Source: Saposhnikovia divaricata (taxonomy: Eukaryota; Streptophyta; Magnoliopsida; Apiales; Apiaceae). Taken from it: a stretch of 64,000 bases of DNA. The notes below the pieces were generated by a model. That model had not been told where the DNA came from and did not search any database. It saw nothing but the letters and a program-made list of their open reading frames with translations. The translations under genes were made by a program, and so were the position numbers. The stretch lies in NCBI GenBank assembly GCA_036435485.1, contig CM071597.1, positions 6,937,881-7,001,880 on the forward strand, written 5' to 3'. This document shows positions 18,649-29,402 of this stretch, piece after piece (the stretch's first letter is position 1; the number at the start of each line of letters is the position of its first letter).

Positions 18649-19810
18649 TATAGGTTATGGTCACTGAAACAGATTAGGAGGGTTAGGGTACGTGTATAAG
18701 ATAGACGTCGGGTAGAACGGTTTAGGATAAGGATCGCGTTAGGATACTTCGGCAAGCGTTGCGACGTTAATCGGTCTTTCGGCTTATCGCGCGAACAGAA
18801 GTTCGAATCGTTTTAGGATTGGGCTATTAGCAAAACAGCAAACCCGAAGTGGCATAAGCTAAGTGGACAGCTGGAGCTATCAGTCCGGGGGACGTTATCT
18901 CGAGATTTTTGCGTAGAGTCTAGAACTTTTTACGATATTAGTTTCGATGTGAACGTTTCGGAGATGGTACGAGAAGATTAATAATGCGAAGTGGGAAGCG
19001 ATTACTAGCAAGAATTGGAAGTTGAGCGTAATTGTGCACCCTTAATCGTTGATTCATTCGAATTCATTGCTTAAAGAAATTTCTTAGTCTTCTTTTGAAT
19101 TGTCGTAAATTAATTCCCGGTTGGTATCGTTGTTGAGGCATTCGTTGCGCAATAACGGTCCAAAATTGAGAATGAATTGAGATCTTCTTATTTATTCAAC
19201 TCATTATTGTCAGGCCGGTTTTGGCAGCTAAGTATATTAGTGCTTAGTTGACAAGAGTGAGGTTATGAATAATGAGGAATTTCTTGAATGTTTGCTTGAT
19301 CAATCATTGAAGCATCTATTGAAAAGTCTTTTATGCATCAATCGATGATGAATTTCGTATTAAAATTTAGTCAACTTCAATCTCGTCCTTTCGGAAATAT
19401 TTGAATTTTTCAGAGAGTACTTAATTCAATTTTACATGAAGATTTTTGAAACTCTTGGATCCCTTCCATTATCATGAATGCTTGAATTTCTCTATTCTAG
19501 CTGAGATGAACAACCTATGTAGATAGGGATTCAGGGACATCTTATCTTTGTGATAGAAGTCCAGTGGGATGCCACTGATTGTGTTTGTCATGAAGGTACT
19601 AAAGACTGGCCATCTTTATGTACTGTGGTGGTTAACCAAACGACAAATACAACCTGATAATAGTTCAAAAGATCATATTGATCTCTCGGTTAAATTTCTC
19701 TACAAAAGATTTACCAAATAACTCAGTGTATAAGAATACTTGATGCCATTCATTTTATTGACCTCCTTTGTCAGAAATTTGATAATTTCAAAATTCCTAA
19801 TGATGAAAGA
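18649..19810 (+). mobile_element. Untranslated leader of the gypsy element, truncated
   Basis: About 1.16 kb of internal sequence follows the PBS with no gag-like ORF. Frames are short and frequently stopped. The element is interrupted at 19811 by the copia element 5 remnant. No gag or pol of this gypsy element is seen in the window. Confidence 0.6.
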
Positions 19811-20312
19811 TGTTGCCCAGTAATTAACAATTGTAGAAGGGGGTTGAATACAATTGTATAAGATTTTTGACTTAAATAGAAATAATAACACAAGTATGAA
19901 TAAATAACAGCTTTATTAATTCTGATATAAAACTGTTACAAACTCTCTCAAGAAATTCTTATGTTCATGAGAGCTTCTAGGTTACAAGATAATTTGTGTA
20001 AGCAATTACAATTAAGTAAAACCTAAAGTGTGTTTATATACAGTACACAGCTACACTATCAATTACAAGATATATCAAATCAATTACATACGTCTCTTAG
20101 TACATATCTTGAATGATAGCTGCGTTCCTATAAATCAGGAACCGACATGTCAATCTTCCTAGATTCCTGGACTGATGTATATCCTCATGTAATCCTGATC
20201 AGCTTCCAATCCTGATGATAACCCAATACTGACGGTACATTACTGATGACGTCAGCATCAGTATCTGATCAGTAGTCCAGATCCTGATCATCACTTGAAT
20301 CAATATCTAACA
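19811..20312 (-). repeat. Copia element 5, 3' LTR (minus strand)
   Basis: Read on the minus strand it runs TGTTAGATATTGATTC...TACTGGGCAACA, with canonical TG/CA ends. U3 is crowded with ATCCTGATCA/ATCAGGAT-type motifs (about 20200-20300). A TATA box (TATATAAAC on the minus strand, 20031-20041) lies downstream of them in the transcription sense. Confidence 0.85.
20244..20255 (-). promoter_or_regulatory. TGACGTCA bZIP-type site in the U3 of element 5
   Basis: GATGACGTCAGC contains the palindrome TGACGTCA, a consensus site for plant TGA/bZIP factors (family knowledge). It sits inside the CTGAT-motif array about 210 bp upstream of the TATA box. Confidence 0.5.
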
Positions 20313-20325
20313 ATCTCCCCCAATT
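20313..20325 (-). promoter_or_regulatory. Polypurine tract, element 5
   Basis: ATCTCCCCCAATT on the plus strand is AATTGGGGGAGAT on the minus strand, directly before the LTR. Confidence 0.9.
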
Positions 20326-20389
20326 TGTACTTTGTGAAATAAAGCACAAATTCCTTGATTTAGTGATGTCAAAAACTCAAAACAAAATA

Positions 20390-22319
20390 TTACAAGAAAT
20401 CCTCAGGCTTAGTCTCAGAAATTCTCACAAAGAAATTACTCATCTGCAAGAAACTTGATAATAATTCTTCTTCTTTAATTTCGAGAATTTGAATCAGTCT
20501 TTTCTTCAGATTCCTGAGTTCTTCATCTTCCTCATTAATCTGATAAATACCTGCCCTGAGATTCTGAATTGAGCTTCTCGGTAAATCTAAATCTCCCAAT
20601 AGTAAATATGCAAGTTCTTTTCCATCAGGATTCAGAGTTAATTGTTCTTGATAAAATATCACTTCTTTAACAGCTAAACCCCTTTGCATTTCAACTTCTT
20701 GTCCTATTGTATTCAAGTACATGGGAGTATAATTACCATCATACCTTGATCCTCCATCCAAATGTCTGCATCTAATAGTTCTGAGAATCATAGTACACCA
20801 ATTATTGTAAACATCAGCTTCCTTATCATGAATTCTTTTATTCTTGAGCAGATAAAGAACGTATTTCAGTTCTTTTGTTGATTTGCACAACACCTCCTGA
20901 ATAGTCAGCTTCTTGACACTCTTGTCTTTCATGAAATACAACAACTTTTCTACCTTCTTAGAATCAACATTGCAAGCAACAATTGCAACAGCTTCAAGTT
21001 CCCAAAGATCATCAACTGTTAGTTCATCACCAATTCTTTTCACTAGAATATGTTGATCTGTCTGACTATTAGAGATAATTTCAGTTCGATTATGACCAAT
21101 ACCTCCTCTAGTGTAAGGTTCTAAACCCTTCAAGCTAGACTGAATATCTGCCCAAAGTAAATTATATTTTTGAAGAGTCTGTGAAGTACTAACTTCAGAG
21201 ATTAAAGGAAGTTCAGTCATAAGAGTACTTGATTTAAAAACAACTGTTCCTTGATTCAACCATTCATCAGTACTCTCCCCTTTCTTGTTCTTCTTCTTCT
21301 TAACTGACATCTGTTGATGTTCTAGAATAGGTATTCTTCGATCATACCACAATAATCTGTTTGAACCAGCCAGATCTTCCAAGTACTTTCTGGTTTCTTC
21401 AACCTCAATATCTTTTGCTCTTTTTTCTGGCCTCCTTTTCTTGTTCATCAACTTCCAGATTGTGAATTTCAACCACAACAGTAAGAATCATGACCTCAAG
21501 TTCTTTCAAGATTTCAACTTCATCAGAATCAGGAACAGCAGATTGAGTAGTTCTTACAGTAACTTTACCTCTTCTAGCTAACTGTGGTCCTTCATCAGCA
21601 GCTTCTTCAGGTACATTTAATTTGTTATCTGGAGTCAATGTAAGAAGTAGTGGAGATTTCTTCTTCTTTACTTTCTGAGAATCTTCAGGTATCTCCTCAA
21701 TTGTGATTCCACTAGACCTAGTCTGTCTTGAACTTGTTTGAATAGACTTTCTTCCTCTGCCTCTGCTTCTACCTCCTCTGCCTCTTCCTCCACTTGCAGC
21801 AGGAGCTTCTTTCTATTTAGCAATTCCCTCAAGAATCTTCTTTTGTTCTTTTAAGATCTCTTGAGTACTCATTTCAGAATTTTCTGCAGAGATCAAAGTC
21901 AGTGCTTCCCTAGCATGATGCTGTTGAACTTTAATATCATTGTGAAATACAATTTCACTCTCACCTGACTTGGAAGTAATCTTTTTAAAGAGATGTGGTG
22001 CATCTTCTATCTCAGCAATAAATAAATCCTCATCTTCTTCAGGAATTTTTGGAAGTAATTGATTCTGACCAGATAGTTGAGATTGTTCCTCTGTCAGATT
22101 TTGAGACTGCACCATTGTTCTTACTGTTCTCTTCCCAGATTTAGAAACATGAGTTGACCGCTTGGTTTGAGTTTGAGACACACTCCTCCTTGTTACCAAA
22201 GCAGCATCAGAGGTTCCTGGTGCATATGACTGAGCACCACCACCACCACCATCATTTCCAGAAGTATCATTATCCTTTCTTACAACTAGATCAGGTGTGC
22301 ATTTTGTTTTTATGACCAC
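20390..22319 (-). pseudogene. Extra ORF (C-terminal part) of copia element 5, decayed
   Basis: Three overlapping open segments (20390-21478, 21405-21638, 21813-22319) form one degenerate coding region. There is an in-frame TAG at 21813-21815 and a frameshift between 21405 and 21478. The C-terminal part matches element 1's extra ORF: ELKYVLYLLKNKRIHDKE parallels ELEYVLYLLKVNSRRTQ, and GNYTPMYLNTIGQEVEMQRG parallels SRYVPKYMDYKGNLIEMKKG. The middle has basic, Arg/Gly-rich and Lys-rich tracts. A His/Gly-rich tract (plus-strand CACCACCACC repeats) lies near 22240. The N-terminal domain is lost at the junction with gypsy gag near 22315. Confidence 0.85.
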
Positions 22320-22939
22320 TCGCGATCTCGACGAGGAGATTGTGGTCGATGGGAGTCCTTGATTTTATTCTTAGATCCCCCATCCTTATTAGCATTATCT
22401 TTCCTAACTTGAGGCGGAGGTCGTGCTCAGTGAGCTTCTTTCCAATACGGTCATAGACACTAACCGGTCTCCCTTCAGATGAGGCGGCCTTGTTGTGCGA
22501 CCCCTCTTTCTTTTCCAATATAGACTCCTCCTCGCTCCAATAAGGGTTCGTTTGATCTGTTACAACATCATCAAAATCTTCAATTAGTTTCTTGGTGGGG
22601 CCTTTACTCCCTTCCCCCTGATGGGTTCGGTCACCAACTCACCTGTCCTCGCATTCCTCTTTGCACCTTTAGAACTATATCGCTTTTCCATCTTACCCAT
22701 CATATCCTGTACAGCGGTCACTTGATCACCAAGGCCTTTGAGAAAGGACATGACTTCACTAGTCAAAGTCACATGTTGGACGGGGGTGTTTGCTCCTTCT
22801 CGAACCCAATTTTGGACCCGTCTCTGAGTTCCTCATTCTCTGGGGGATCCTTCCGTTGTGGGTCGTCCTTGTTGACCTTGAGAGACCCGGGGGTCTCCCC
22901 ATTGTTGACTCCGTTCTTCTTCTTGTTCGATTTAGTCAT
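22320..22939 (-). pseudogene. Gag N-terminal fragment of a Ty3/gypsy-like element
   Basis: On the minus strand an ATG at 22939-22937 opens MTKSNKKKNGVNNGETP, continuing to about 22780. After a frameshift a frame reads LTSEVMSFLKGLGDQVTAVQ and KRNARTGELVTEP (22772-22584), and then further open segments reach 22291. The Lys-rich start followed by a short helical segment and PP-rich linker resembles the beginning of plant gypsy Gag proteins, but I cannot place the lineage. It is cut at about 22315 by element 5 sequence, so no capsid or zinc-knuckle region remains. Confidence 0.5.
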
Positions 22940-22979
22940 CGTCCTCCCAATTCAATGACGGATATTCTGCTAAGAACAC

Positions 22980-23644
22980 GAAGAACACGGTAGAGATTTG
23001 TAACTGTTTGTGGCTGATCTTGTTTGTTGATTTTTATGGGTGAACTGTTTCTCAAAAATAACAAGATGTCTACGTACCCTATTTATAGGGATCAAGCCAT
23101 ACGTAGTTCTCTTGGAGAAGAAGTTATCTAGACGGGTTATGGTTTCTACGGGCTCGACTTGGCCCAAATCCACTAGAGGTCTTCTTGGGCTAATATATTT
23201 TACCCACTTTTCCTGCTCATGACCCATGGCCCATTAAAGGTTGCCTATGGCTAGCATAATACTTAAATCAACCAGCCTCGCTGACGAGGCGAATGGAGAA
23301 ACTGAGTGGCCTCGCATACGACCTCGCTGGGCTAGTCATGCGAGATGGTCCATACTATACGGGGATGATCACGCTCACGCGACCTCGCTGGGCCTGACCG
23401 TAAGCCATCACAATAAATATATCCTAGGCCTCGCTGGACCCTTAGGCCTCGCTGCACCTCTAGACCTCACTGGACCTCTAGGCCTCGCTGGCGAGCTCAA
23501 TCAGTAACTTGATAACTCATTAAATTGATTCCTGATGGTGGACTTCAATGACCCATTATTCATTTCCAGGCCCATTGGGAGTGATGTATTATTATTCCAG
23601 CCCACTAAGCCTGTTCAGAACTTATGCCGAATTCGGGTATAACA
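22980..23644 (-). repeat. Gypsy-like 5' LTR remnant with CCTCGCTGG array (minus strand)
   Basis: On the minus strand it starts TGTTATACCCGAATTCGGC at 23644. It ends somewhere near 22980, shortly before the gag ATG; I could not fix the inner border because no PBS is obvious. About eight copies of a CCTCGCTGG-type motif lie at 23270-23490, four of them in tandem at about 16-bp spacing (23425-23490). TATAAATAGG (minus strand, 23076-23085) is a good TATA box. Confidence 0.6.
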
Positions 23645-23654
23645 CATTGCATAG

Positions 23655-24085
23655 TTAAGCAAAGAATGTGCCACCGTTTTGAAGAACCCTGACCTCCGCC
23701 TTTGTATTTGCGCTAAAGAACACCGACGATTTACTTAGATTTACTTGTTGTCCTGATACTAGTTGGAAGCACTGTAAAAGATCCATTACATTGCTCGCTC
23801 CCTCTTCAGTTGCCTTAGAGTAATGATACTGTCGTCTACAAAAAGCATGTGAGACAGAGTTGGAGCACTTCAAGCTATTTTACATCCTTATAATCTCCCC
23901 ACACGTTCATCTCCCGAATCAAAGTAGAAAAACCTTCAGCACAGAGGATAAAAAGATACGATGATAGCGAATCACCATGCCTTAACCTTCTATTAGGAGT
24001 AATTGATCCAATTTCATAACCTTCCGATAAAATTTTATACGAAACAGATGTAGCACATTTCATAATCAATCTCTTGACATGTTCA
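23655..24085 (-). pseudogene. LINE reverse-transcriptase fragment
   Basis: Two open segments in different frames form one RT piece. The first reads MKCATSVSYKILSEGYEIGS and HGDSLSSYLFILCAEGFSTL (24069-23875), matching the VSYSVLVNG...RQGDPLSPYLFLLCAEG block of plant L1-type RTs. The second reads SGQQVNLSKSSVFFSANTKA (23873-23655), the block after FADD. The FADD motif itself is disrupted at the frame change. The gypsy-like LTR at 23644 joins immediately after it, so that element probably inserted into this LINE fragment. Confidence 0.8.
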
Positions 24086-24805
24086 ACACTGCTTCTAGCA
24101 TTTTTCTTAGTAAAGCTTAAAAACTAATAAATAGTGTTATTTTTTAATAAATTTTTAAATAATAAAATTTGTATCCAAAATTTGGAATGATAAAAAATGT
24201 CATCTTATAGTTTAAATTATCACGCTACTTTGTTATATATTATTATATTTGTTTAGGTTGGTATTGATGTAAAAAGTTGTTATATGTGTATGTTTAGAGA
24301 TATAATATAAACATAAAATCAATAGCAATTTCTCGTAAACATAGAACATAATATTAATTAAGTCCAAGTTATATCTTACAATTCAAATATCAAATTAATT
24401 TATCCCTATTTTTACGTAGTATATCAATTTTATAAAAAAAATCCCCTAAGGTAGTTTGGTAGTGTAAAAGAGTTGTGCCATTTTTATAAGTATAAAAAAT
24501 TTTAAAGAGCTGATCATAGAGGGATGTCAATAAAAAATATCGAACGAAAGTCCTTATCTTAAAAGTTTACATTGAATATCAAAAATAAAACAAAATTTTC
24601 AAAATTGGGATTACTACGATGGAAAATTTTGCTAAGTAAATTTATTGCATATCCTGATATTGCCTATCGTAACAAAGTTCACGTTTTTCATCATTTATAA
24701 AAATAAATACAATTTTTTAAATATAACTAAATATCATACCAAATTTCATCGGTATAAATACCATGTGTTTTTTTAGCAATATCTAACATTAGAATTTTTT
24801 TTGTG
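24086..24805. other. AT-rich intergenic sequence, nothing recognised
   Basis: Very AT-rich, with no ORF over 60 codons, no RNA gene and no repeat unit that I can define. It ends at the left TSD of the LINE (24806-24817). Confidence 0.6.
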
Positions 24806-24843
24806 AAAATTGTGTTTTTTTTTAAAATAAAAGACAAATATCA

Positions 24844-27369
24844 TTAATAAGAAACGTCATACAAGAGGGACTCCAACAAGAAATTTGAAGGAGACGTAAA
24901 CACGTTTTGACAATTCAGGGAACAAGGCATTTTAGCTACCAAGTAAGCAACCCCATTCGCTTGTCTTTTAACAAAAGAAACTGAGAACCCTGCTCTAGAA
25001 TCCAATATTGTACGACAGGCACTCAAAACATTACCAACTTCCAGCACATTATCATCAGGACCTTGAAGAGCTCGAACGGTGAGAAGGGAATATGATTCAA
25101 CGATTACCCTGTCATGTGACATAGTGAGGAGCATTGTAAACCTTCCAGTACTGCTAAAGCTTCAGCTTCAAAGACGGTTGTTGTCATAGCTTTGCAATTG
25201 TTTTTCCACCAACCAGACTACCATTATGGTCTCTTAGAACCAAGCCCATGGTAAACTTTGTTTCTCCCATTTTCACTGCTGCATCGACATTAAGTTTAAG
25301 GGTACCTGTTTCTGGTTTCTGCCACTTAGATCTAGCAGAATTTCTGATTAACGGATTGCAAGATGATTGGGAGGGTCGCTTCTCTCTTGCTTCTCTCCAT
25401 TCTGAAATACTCTTTGTACTCCACCCCATTGCAATATCTGCAGTCACCACTTTATTCTCCCAAACCTTTTGATTCCTGAAAAACCAGACACCCCACAAAA
25501 CTTTAACCAATGTCAAAACTTCATCTGTAGTTCCTGTTTCCAGCTTGGCTAACAACCAGGAAGCTGCATTGTCTGAACTCGTTAAATCGTAATAAAAACC
25601 AAAGACAGACCAGCAAGCAGTTGCAAAAGAACATTCAAAAAAGACATGAAAAATATCCTCAAGATCAGAGTTACACATAGGACAGTTAAGAGGAATTTGC
25701 ACTCCCTTCATACTCAATCTACTCTTCACTGGGATGTTATTCCTGCAGAAACGCCAAATAAAAATCTTTATCTTGTTAGGCAAATCCAAAATCCACAACT
25801 TGCTCTACCCTTTCGACTGAACAACATATCCCACACCCACATTTCGATTGTGCCACATTTGATATCCCGTTTTAACTGAGTATTTTCCATTTATAGTTCT
25901 AGTCCAAGCCAGATGATCTTCCACAGGATGCTTAAGAATACGAGTTGCCAAAATAAGGTCAGCATCCTCTCTAGAGAAATTTTGCTGAACCTTCACAACA
26001 TCCCATCGCCGTTCATTCTGAAGGAACGGTTGAGACACAACCATAGTATTATCAACATACGTCCTGGTTTGATCTACTTTAAAATCACTCTTCCCCTGGA
26101 GCCATGGATCTCGAGTGCACTTAATCACTTCACCACATCCCAACACCCATCTATACCCTTGCATAACTTCACTCCTTACAGTAACAATACCTTGCCAAAT
26201 AAAGCTCGAACCTGGGGGAGCTTTCGCTTGTAAGACATGAGAGTTTACAAAATACTTTGCTTTAAAGAATCTGGACACCAGAGACTGAGGTTTATGTACA
26301 AACTTCCAAACATACTTTGCCATAAAAGCAATGTTATAACCGTACAGATTTCTGAACGCAAGTCCACCATGACATTTTGACATACTCAATCCTTTCCAAC
26401 TCACCCAATTTATCCCTTTTCTATCCGAAAAACCTGAATGCCACCAGTACTTATTCATCATTATTTCCATTTCATTACACATAGATTTCAGAAGGAGGAA
26501 AGATGACATACAATATGAGGGAATCGTCGTGGCTACATTCTTAATTAGAACTGTCTTTCCTGCATGAGAGATCTTTTTCGCCTTCCATCCTTGCAGCCTT
26601 TTCCACAATCTTTCCTTAATGAACCCAAAAACTCGTTTTTTCGACCTTCCTACCAACAATGGCAAGCCTAGATACATGCTATTTTGCAGATCATTAGTAA
26701 CTCCCAGAACAGATGAGATTGCAGCTTGCCTATCCTGATTTACATTTGAGCTGAATGTAATACCTGACTTCAAAAAATTAATTGACTGCCTAGAAGACAT
26801 TGCATACTCATCCAGAATAGTCTTAACAGCCACAGCTTCACTATTATTTGCTCGAAAGAACAAAAAAGAGTCATCCGCAAACAAAAGGTGAGAGATTATC
26901 GGGGCAGAGTTACTGACTTTATTACCACTGATGGTTCCATCTGACACCGATTTAGATAGTGCCATAGAGAGGCCTTTGACACAGAACAGAAAAGGTATGG
27001 AGAGAGCGAATCTCCCTACCTAATACCTCTCGAAGGCTTAATGGGACCAATATTTGCTTCATTGAAACAGAAGTCATACGAAACTGAAGTTACACACATC
27101 ATCATCCATTTCACCCATTGATCACAAAAACCCATAGCCCGCATCCTCTTTTTCAAGTAACCCCAGTCAACTCTATCATACGCCTTTGAGATGTATAATT
27201 TTAAGGCCACATCACCTTCACTCCCCCTAGCTGACTGTTTCATGTGATGGATGAGCTCAAAAGCAATGAGTACATTGTCATTGATGCTTCTCCCTAGCAC
27301 GAAAGGGATGAGCACCACATTCGTATCATTAAGACTTGCCGGAAAAGAATTATTTTTCAGCCACCCCTT
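24844..27369 (-). pseudogene. LINE ORF2, C-terminal part: RT, zf-RVT and RNase H
   Basis: On the minus strand, 27390-27016 holds RT blocks (DVALKLYISKAYDRVDWGYL, VTSVSYDFCFNEANIGPIKP, SRGIR). A frame change follows, then 26965-25805 with SHLLFADDSFLFFRA, YLGLPLLVGRSKKRVF and GGLAFRNLYGYNIAFMAKYV. Next is the zf-RVT zinc-ribbon region (25798-25600; PNKIKIFIWRFCRNNIPVKS, CPMCNSDLEDIFHVFFECS). RNase H follows in two frames (25320-25184 and 25134-24844), ending with VSFVKRQANGVAYLVAKMPC. The catalytic FADD is intact but at least three frame breaks make this a pseudogene. Confidence 0.9.
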
Positions 27370-27377
27370 ACAACAGG

Positions 27378-27653
27378 TAGGGATGGGCATTCATCCCGGC
27401 CCGCCCGATCCCGATCCGATCCCCGCACCGAACGGGGCGGGGATTCAGGGATTTTTTCGGGTACGGGCCGGGGAGCGGGGAAAATTTTAAACCGGGGAGC
27501 AGGCCGGGGCCGGGTTTTTATGTGTTCCCGGCCCGATCCCCGACCCCCGCCCCGATTTTCTCTACCCGGTCCGATTTTCAATCTCGACTCGATTTCATCA
27601 CACTTTAATACATGCATACATATATATATATATATATACACATACATACATAT

Positions 27654-27727
<74 letters not shown>

Positions 27728-28109
27728 CATATATTAATATAAACGAATTTCCAATACTTCATATTGGAAACAAAAAGATCTTTTAATTTTATATGTTTGT
27801 CTTTTTAGTAGTTAAATAACTTTATTTCCATGTTATTTATAATTGTTTCTTTAAGTAATATTTTTTTATCTTAATTTAGTGCATTTGAGCTCACTAATTA
27901 GCATTTAAAATTATTTAAAATTATTTTTAGTTATAAATAAAATTTCCCGATTCCCCGCGGGGATCCCCATTACCCGTTTGGGCCGGGGACGGGGAATGAA
28001 AAATAGTCCCCGACGGGGATCGGGCCGGGGACGGGGATCTGGTTTAAATTCGGGGATGGGGGCGGGGATAACACTTCCCGGCCCCGAAGTGTCCCGACGC
28101 CCATCCCTA
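27378..28109. mobile_element. Non-autonomous hAT-type transposon (732 bp)
   Basis: The termini are TAGGGATGGGC at 27378 and GCCCATCCCTA at 28109, an 11-bp terminal inverted repeat. They are flanked by an exact 8-bp duplication, ACAACAGG (27370-27377 and 28110-28117), diagnostic of hAT transposition. The subterminal 150 bp on both sides are repetitive G/C-rich words (GGGGCGGGGA, CCCGGCCCGATCCCC). The centre is AT-rich with a (TA)n run. No transposase is encoded. It interrupts the LINE between RT coding segments. Confidence 0.93.
27617..27722. repeat. (TA)n / (CATA)n microsatellite inside the hAT element
   Basis: TA runs with CATACATA interruptions at 27617-27660, then an uninterrupted (TA)n run to 27722. 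Confidence 0.95.
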
Positions 28110-28117
28110 ACAACAGG

Positions 28118-29088
28118 TAAAGACTTCCTTACCCAAAATTGGCCAAAATTGCTGGAAAAACGCGGGATTTAAACCGTCCGGCCCACTAACTTTGTCAGGG
28201 TGCATTTGTTTCACAGCTTTAGTGAACTCCGCAAAGGATATTTCTGCCACCAAGATTCTATTCTGAGCATCAGTAACACGTCTAGTCTCCTCATCAAAAT
28301 GTTGGTTCGTGCTCTGTTGATCCCCCCTGAAAATTTCACCAAAATAGTCACTCACCATTCTACACATACCTTCCATATCATTAACTCGAACTCCATCATC
28401 TGACTCTAAGAAAGGAATCCGATTTGTTTTCCTCTGAGAAGAAGCAGAAGCATGAAAAAATTTCGTGTTAGCATCTCCTTCTGTCAACCAAAAGACCTTA
28501 GCCCTTTGTTTCCAATAAATTTCTTCGTGGAGAAGCAACTCATGTAATCTCTCTTTCTCGTCAAAATACAATTTGATTCCAACACTATCAACTCGATTCA
28601 CTAGCCTGGATAACAACTCCTTCTGTTTTTTGATTTTATCCCGAAATTTGTGAAAAAGGTTCCTCCCCAACGAGCCATAAAGCTGGATACAGACAACAAT
28701 TTCGGGATAATATGGGATGGAGGCAGAGCTAACCAGAACTCAGACGTTTTATTATGAAAATTAGGCTCTTGAAGCCAAGTATTTTCAAAACGAAAACGGA
28801 ATTGCTTATGAGTGAATGACACAATAAACAAATCCAATAAGATAGGATCATGGTTTGAAGCAATAGAGTGGATAACCGACAACTTACACAACGGGAACAT
28901 GTGCAACCAATCTCGAGAAGCAAAAGCCCTATCTAGGCGTTCTTTAACCAATCACTTGTACCTCGAGATTTTTCCCAGGTGAATTTCCCTCCTTGTAAAT
29001 CAATATCCACCAGGTGAGAGTCATCGATAGCTGCTTGAAACCCAGCCATTAGAGATGGAGCGTGGGGCGACCCTCCCCATTTATCTTA
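28118..29088 (-). pseudogene. LINE ORF2, N-terminal part: endonuclease end and RT start
   Basis: On the minus strand, 29085-28960 reads VDIDLQGGKFTWEKSRGTSD, part of the APE-type endonuclease (FTWEKxxG). 28951-28601 reads ERLDRAFASRDWLHMFPL and SNHDPILLDLF, which includes the conserved SDH-type block as SNHDP. 28670-28107 holds the linker and RT start (KVFWLTEGDANTKFFHASAS, DKVSGPDGLNPAFFQQFWPI). Frames shift near 28950 and 28640. The coding region resumes on the other side of the hAT insertion at 27369. Confidence 0.88.
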
Positions 29089-29100
29089 AAAATTGTGTTT

Positions 29101-29402
29101 ATTAAAAATATTTTGTGAAAATATCAATATTTTAAAAAATATTTGCAAATATATGGGTTCCAACTTTGAACCCATATTTGCAACTCACATCAACCAAACT
29201 CAACCAACAACTTTATAATCTTTAGTAATTGATTTTTTTTAAATAAGTAAACTTATATGCCTTACAATTAGCATTTATTCTCAACTCAACCAACAACTTT
29301 AAAATCTTTAGTAATTGTTTTTTTTAAATAAGTAAACTTATATGCCTTACAATTAGCATTTATTCTCAATAAATTTTGGGATAAACGAGAATCGAACCCA
29401 AT
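29101..29402. repeat. AT-rich spacer with an 86-bp tandem duplication
   Basis: AACTCAACCAACAACTTTA starts at 29197 and again at 29283. Both copies continue through CTTACAATTAGCATTTATTC with a few indels. At 29385-29398 the minus strand reads GGGTTCGATTCTCG, a tRNA-type B box (see findings). No ORF. Confidence 0.85.

Larger units (their letters stand above)
19811..22319 (-). mobile_element. Copia element 5 remnant: 3' LTR and extra-ORF 3' part
   Basis: A minus-strand SIRE-like copia fragment consisting of a 502-bp LTR, its PPT, and the C-terminal two thirds of a decayed extra ORF. Everything upstream (5' LTR, gag, pol, extra-ORF N-terminus) is missing. At about 22310-22320 it abuts unrelated gypsy gag sequence. 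Confidence 0.85.
24806..29100 (-). mobile_element. 5'-truncated LINE (L1-type) with 12-bp target-site duplication
   Basis: AAAATTGTGTTT occurs at 24806-24817 and again at 29089-29100, flanking the element. The left copy is followed by a T run (24818-24823, the reverse complement of the poly(A) tail). The minus-strand body then carries RNase H, zf-RVT, RT and part of the endonuclease in the expected 3'-to-5' order. The 5' end is truncated inside the endonuclease at about 29088. The element is about 3.5 kb excluding the hAT insertion. Confidence 0.88.

Noticed and set aside
27520..27726. Frame with (YI)n repeat
   Set aside because: Translation of the (TA)n run inside the hAT element.
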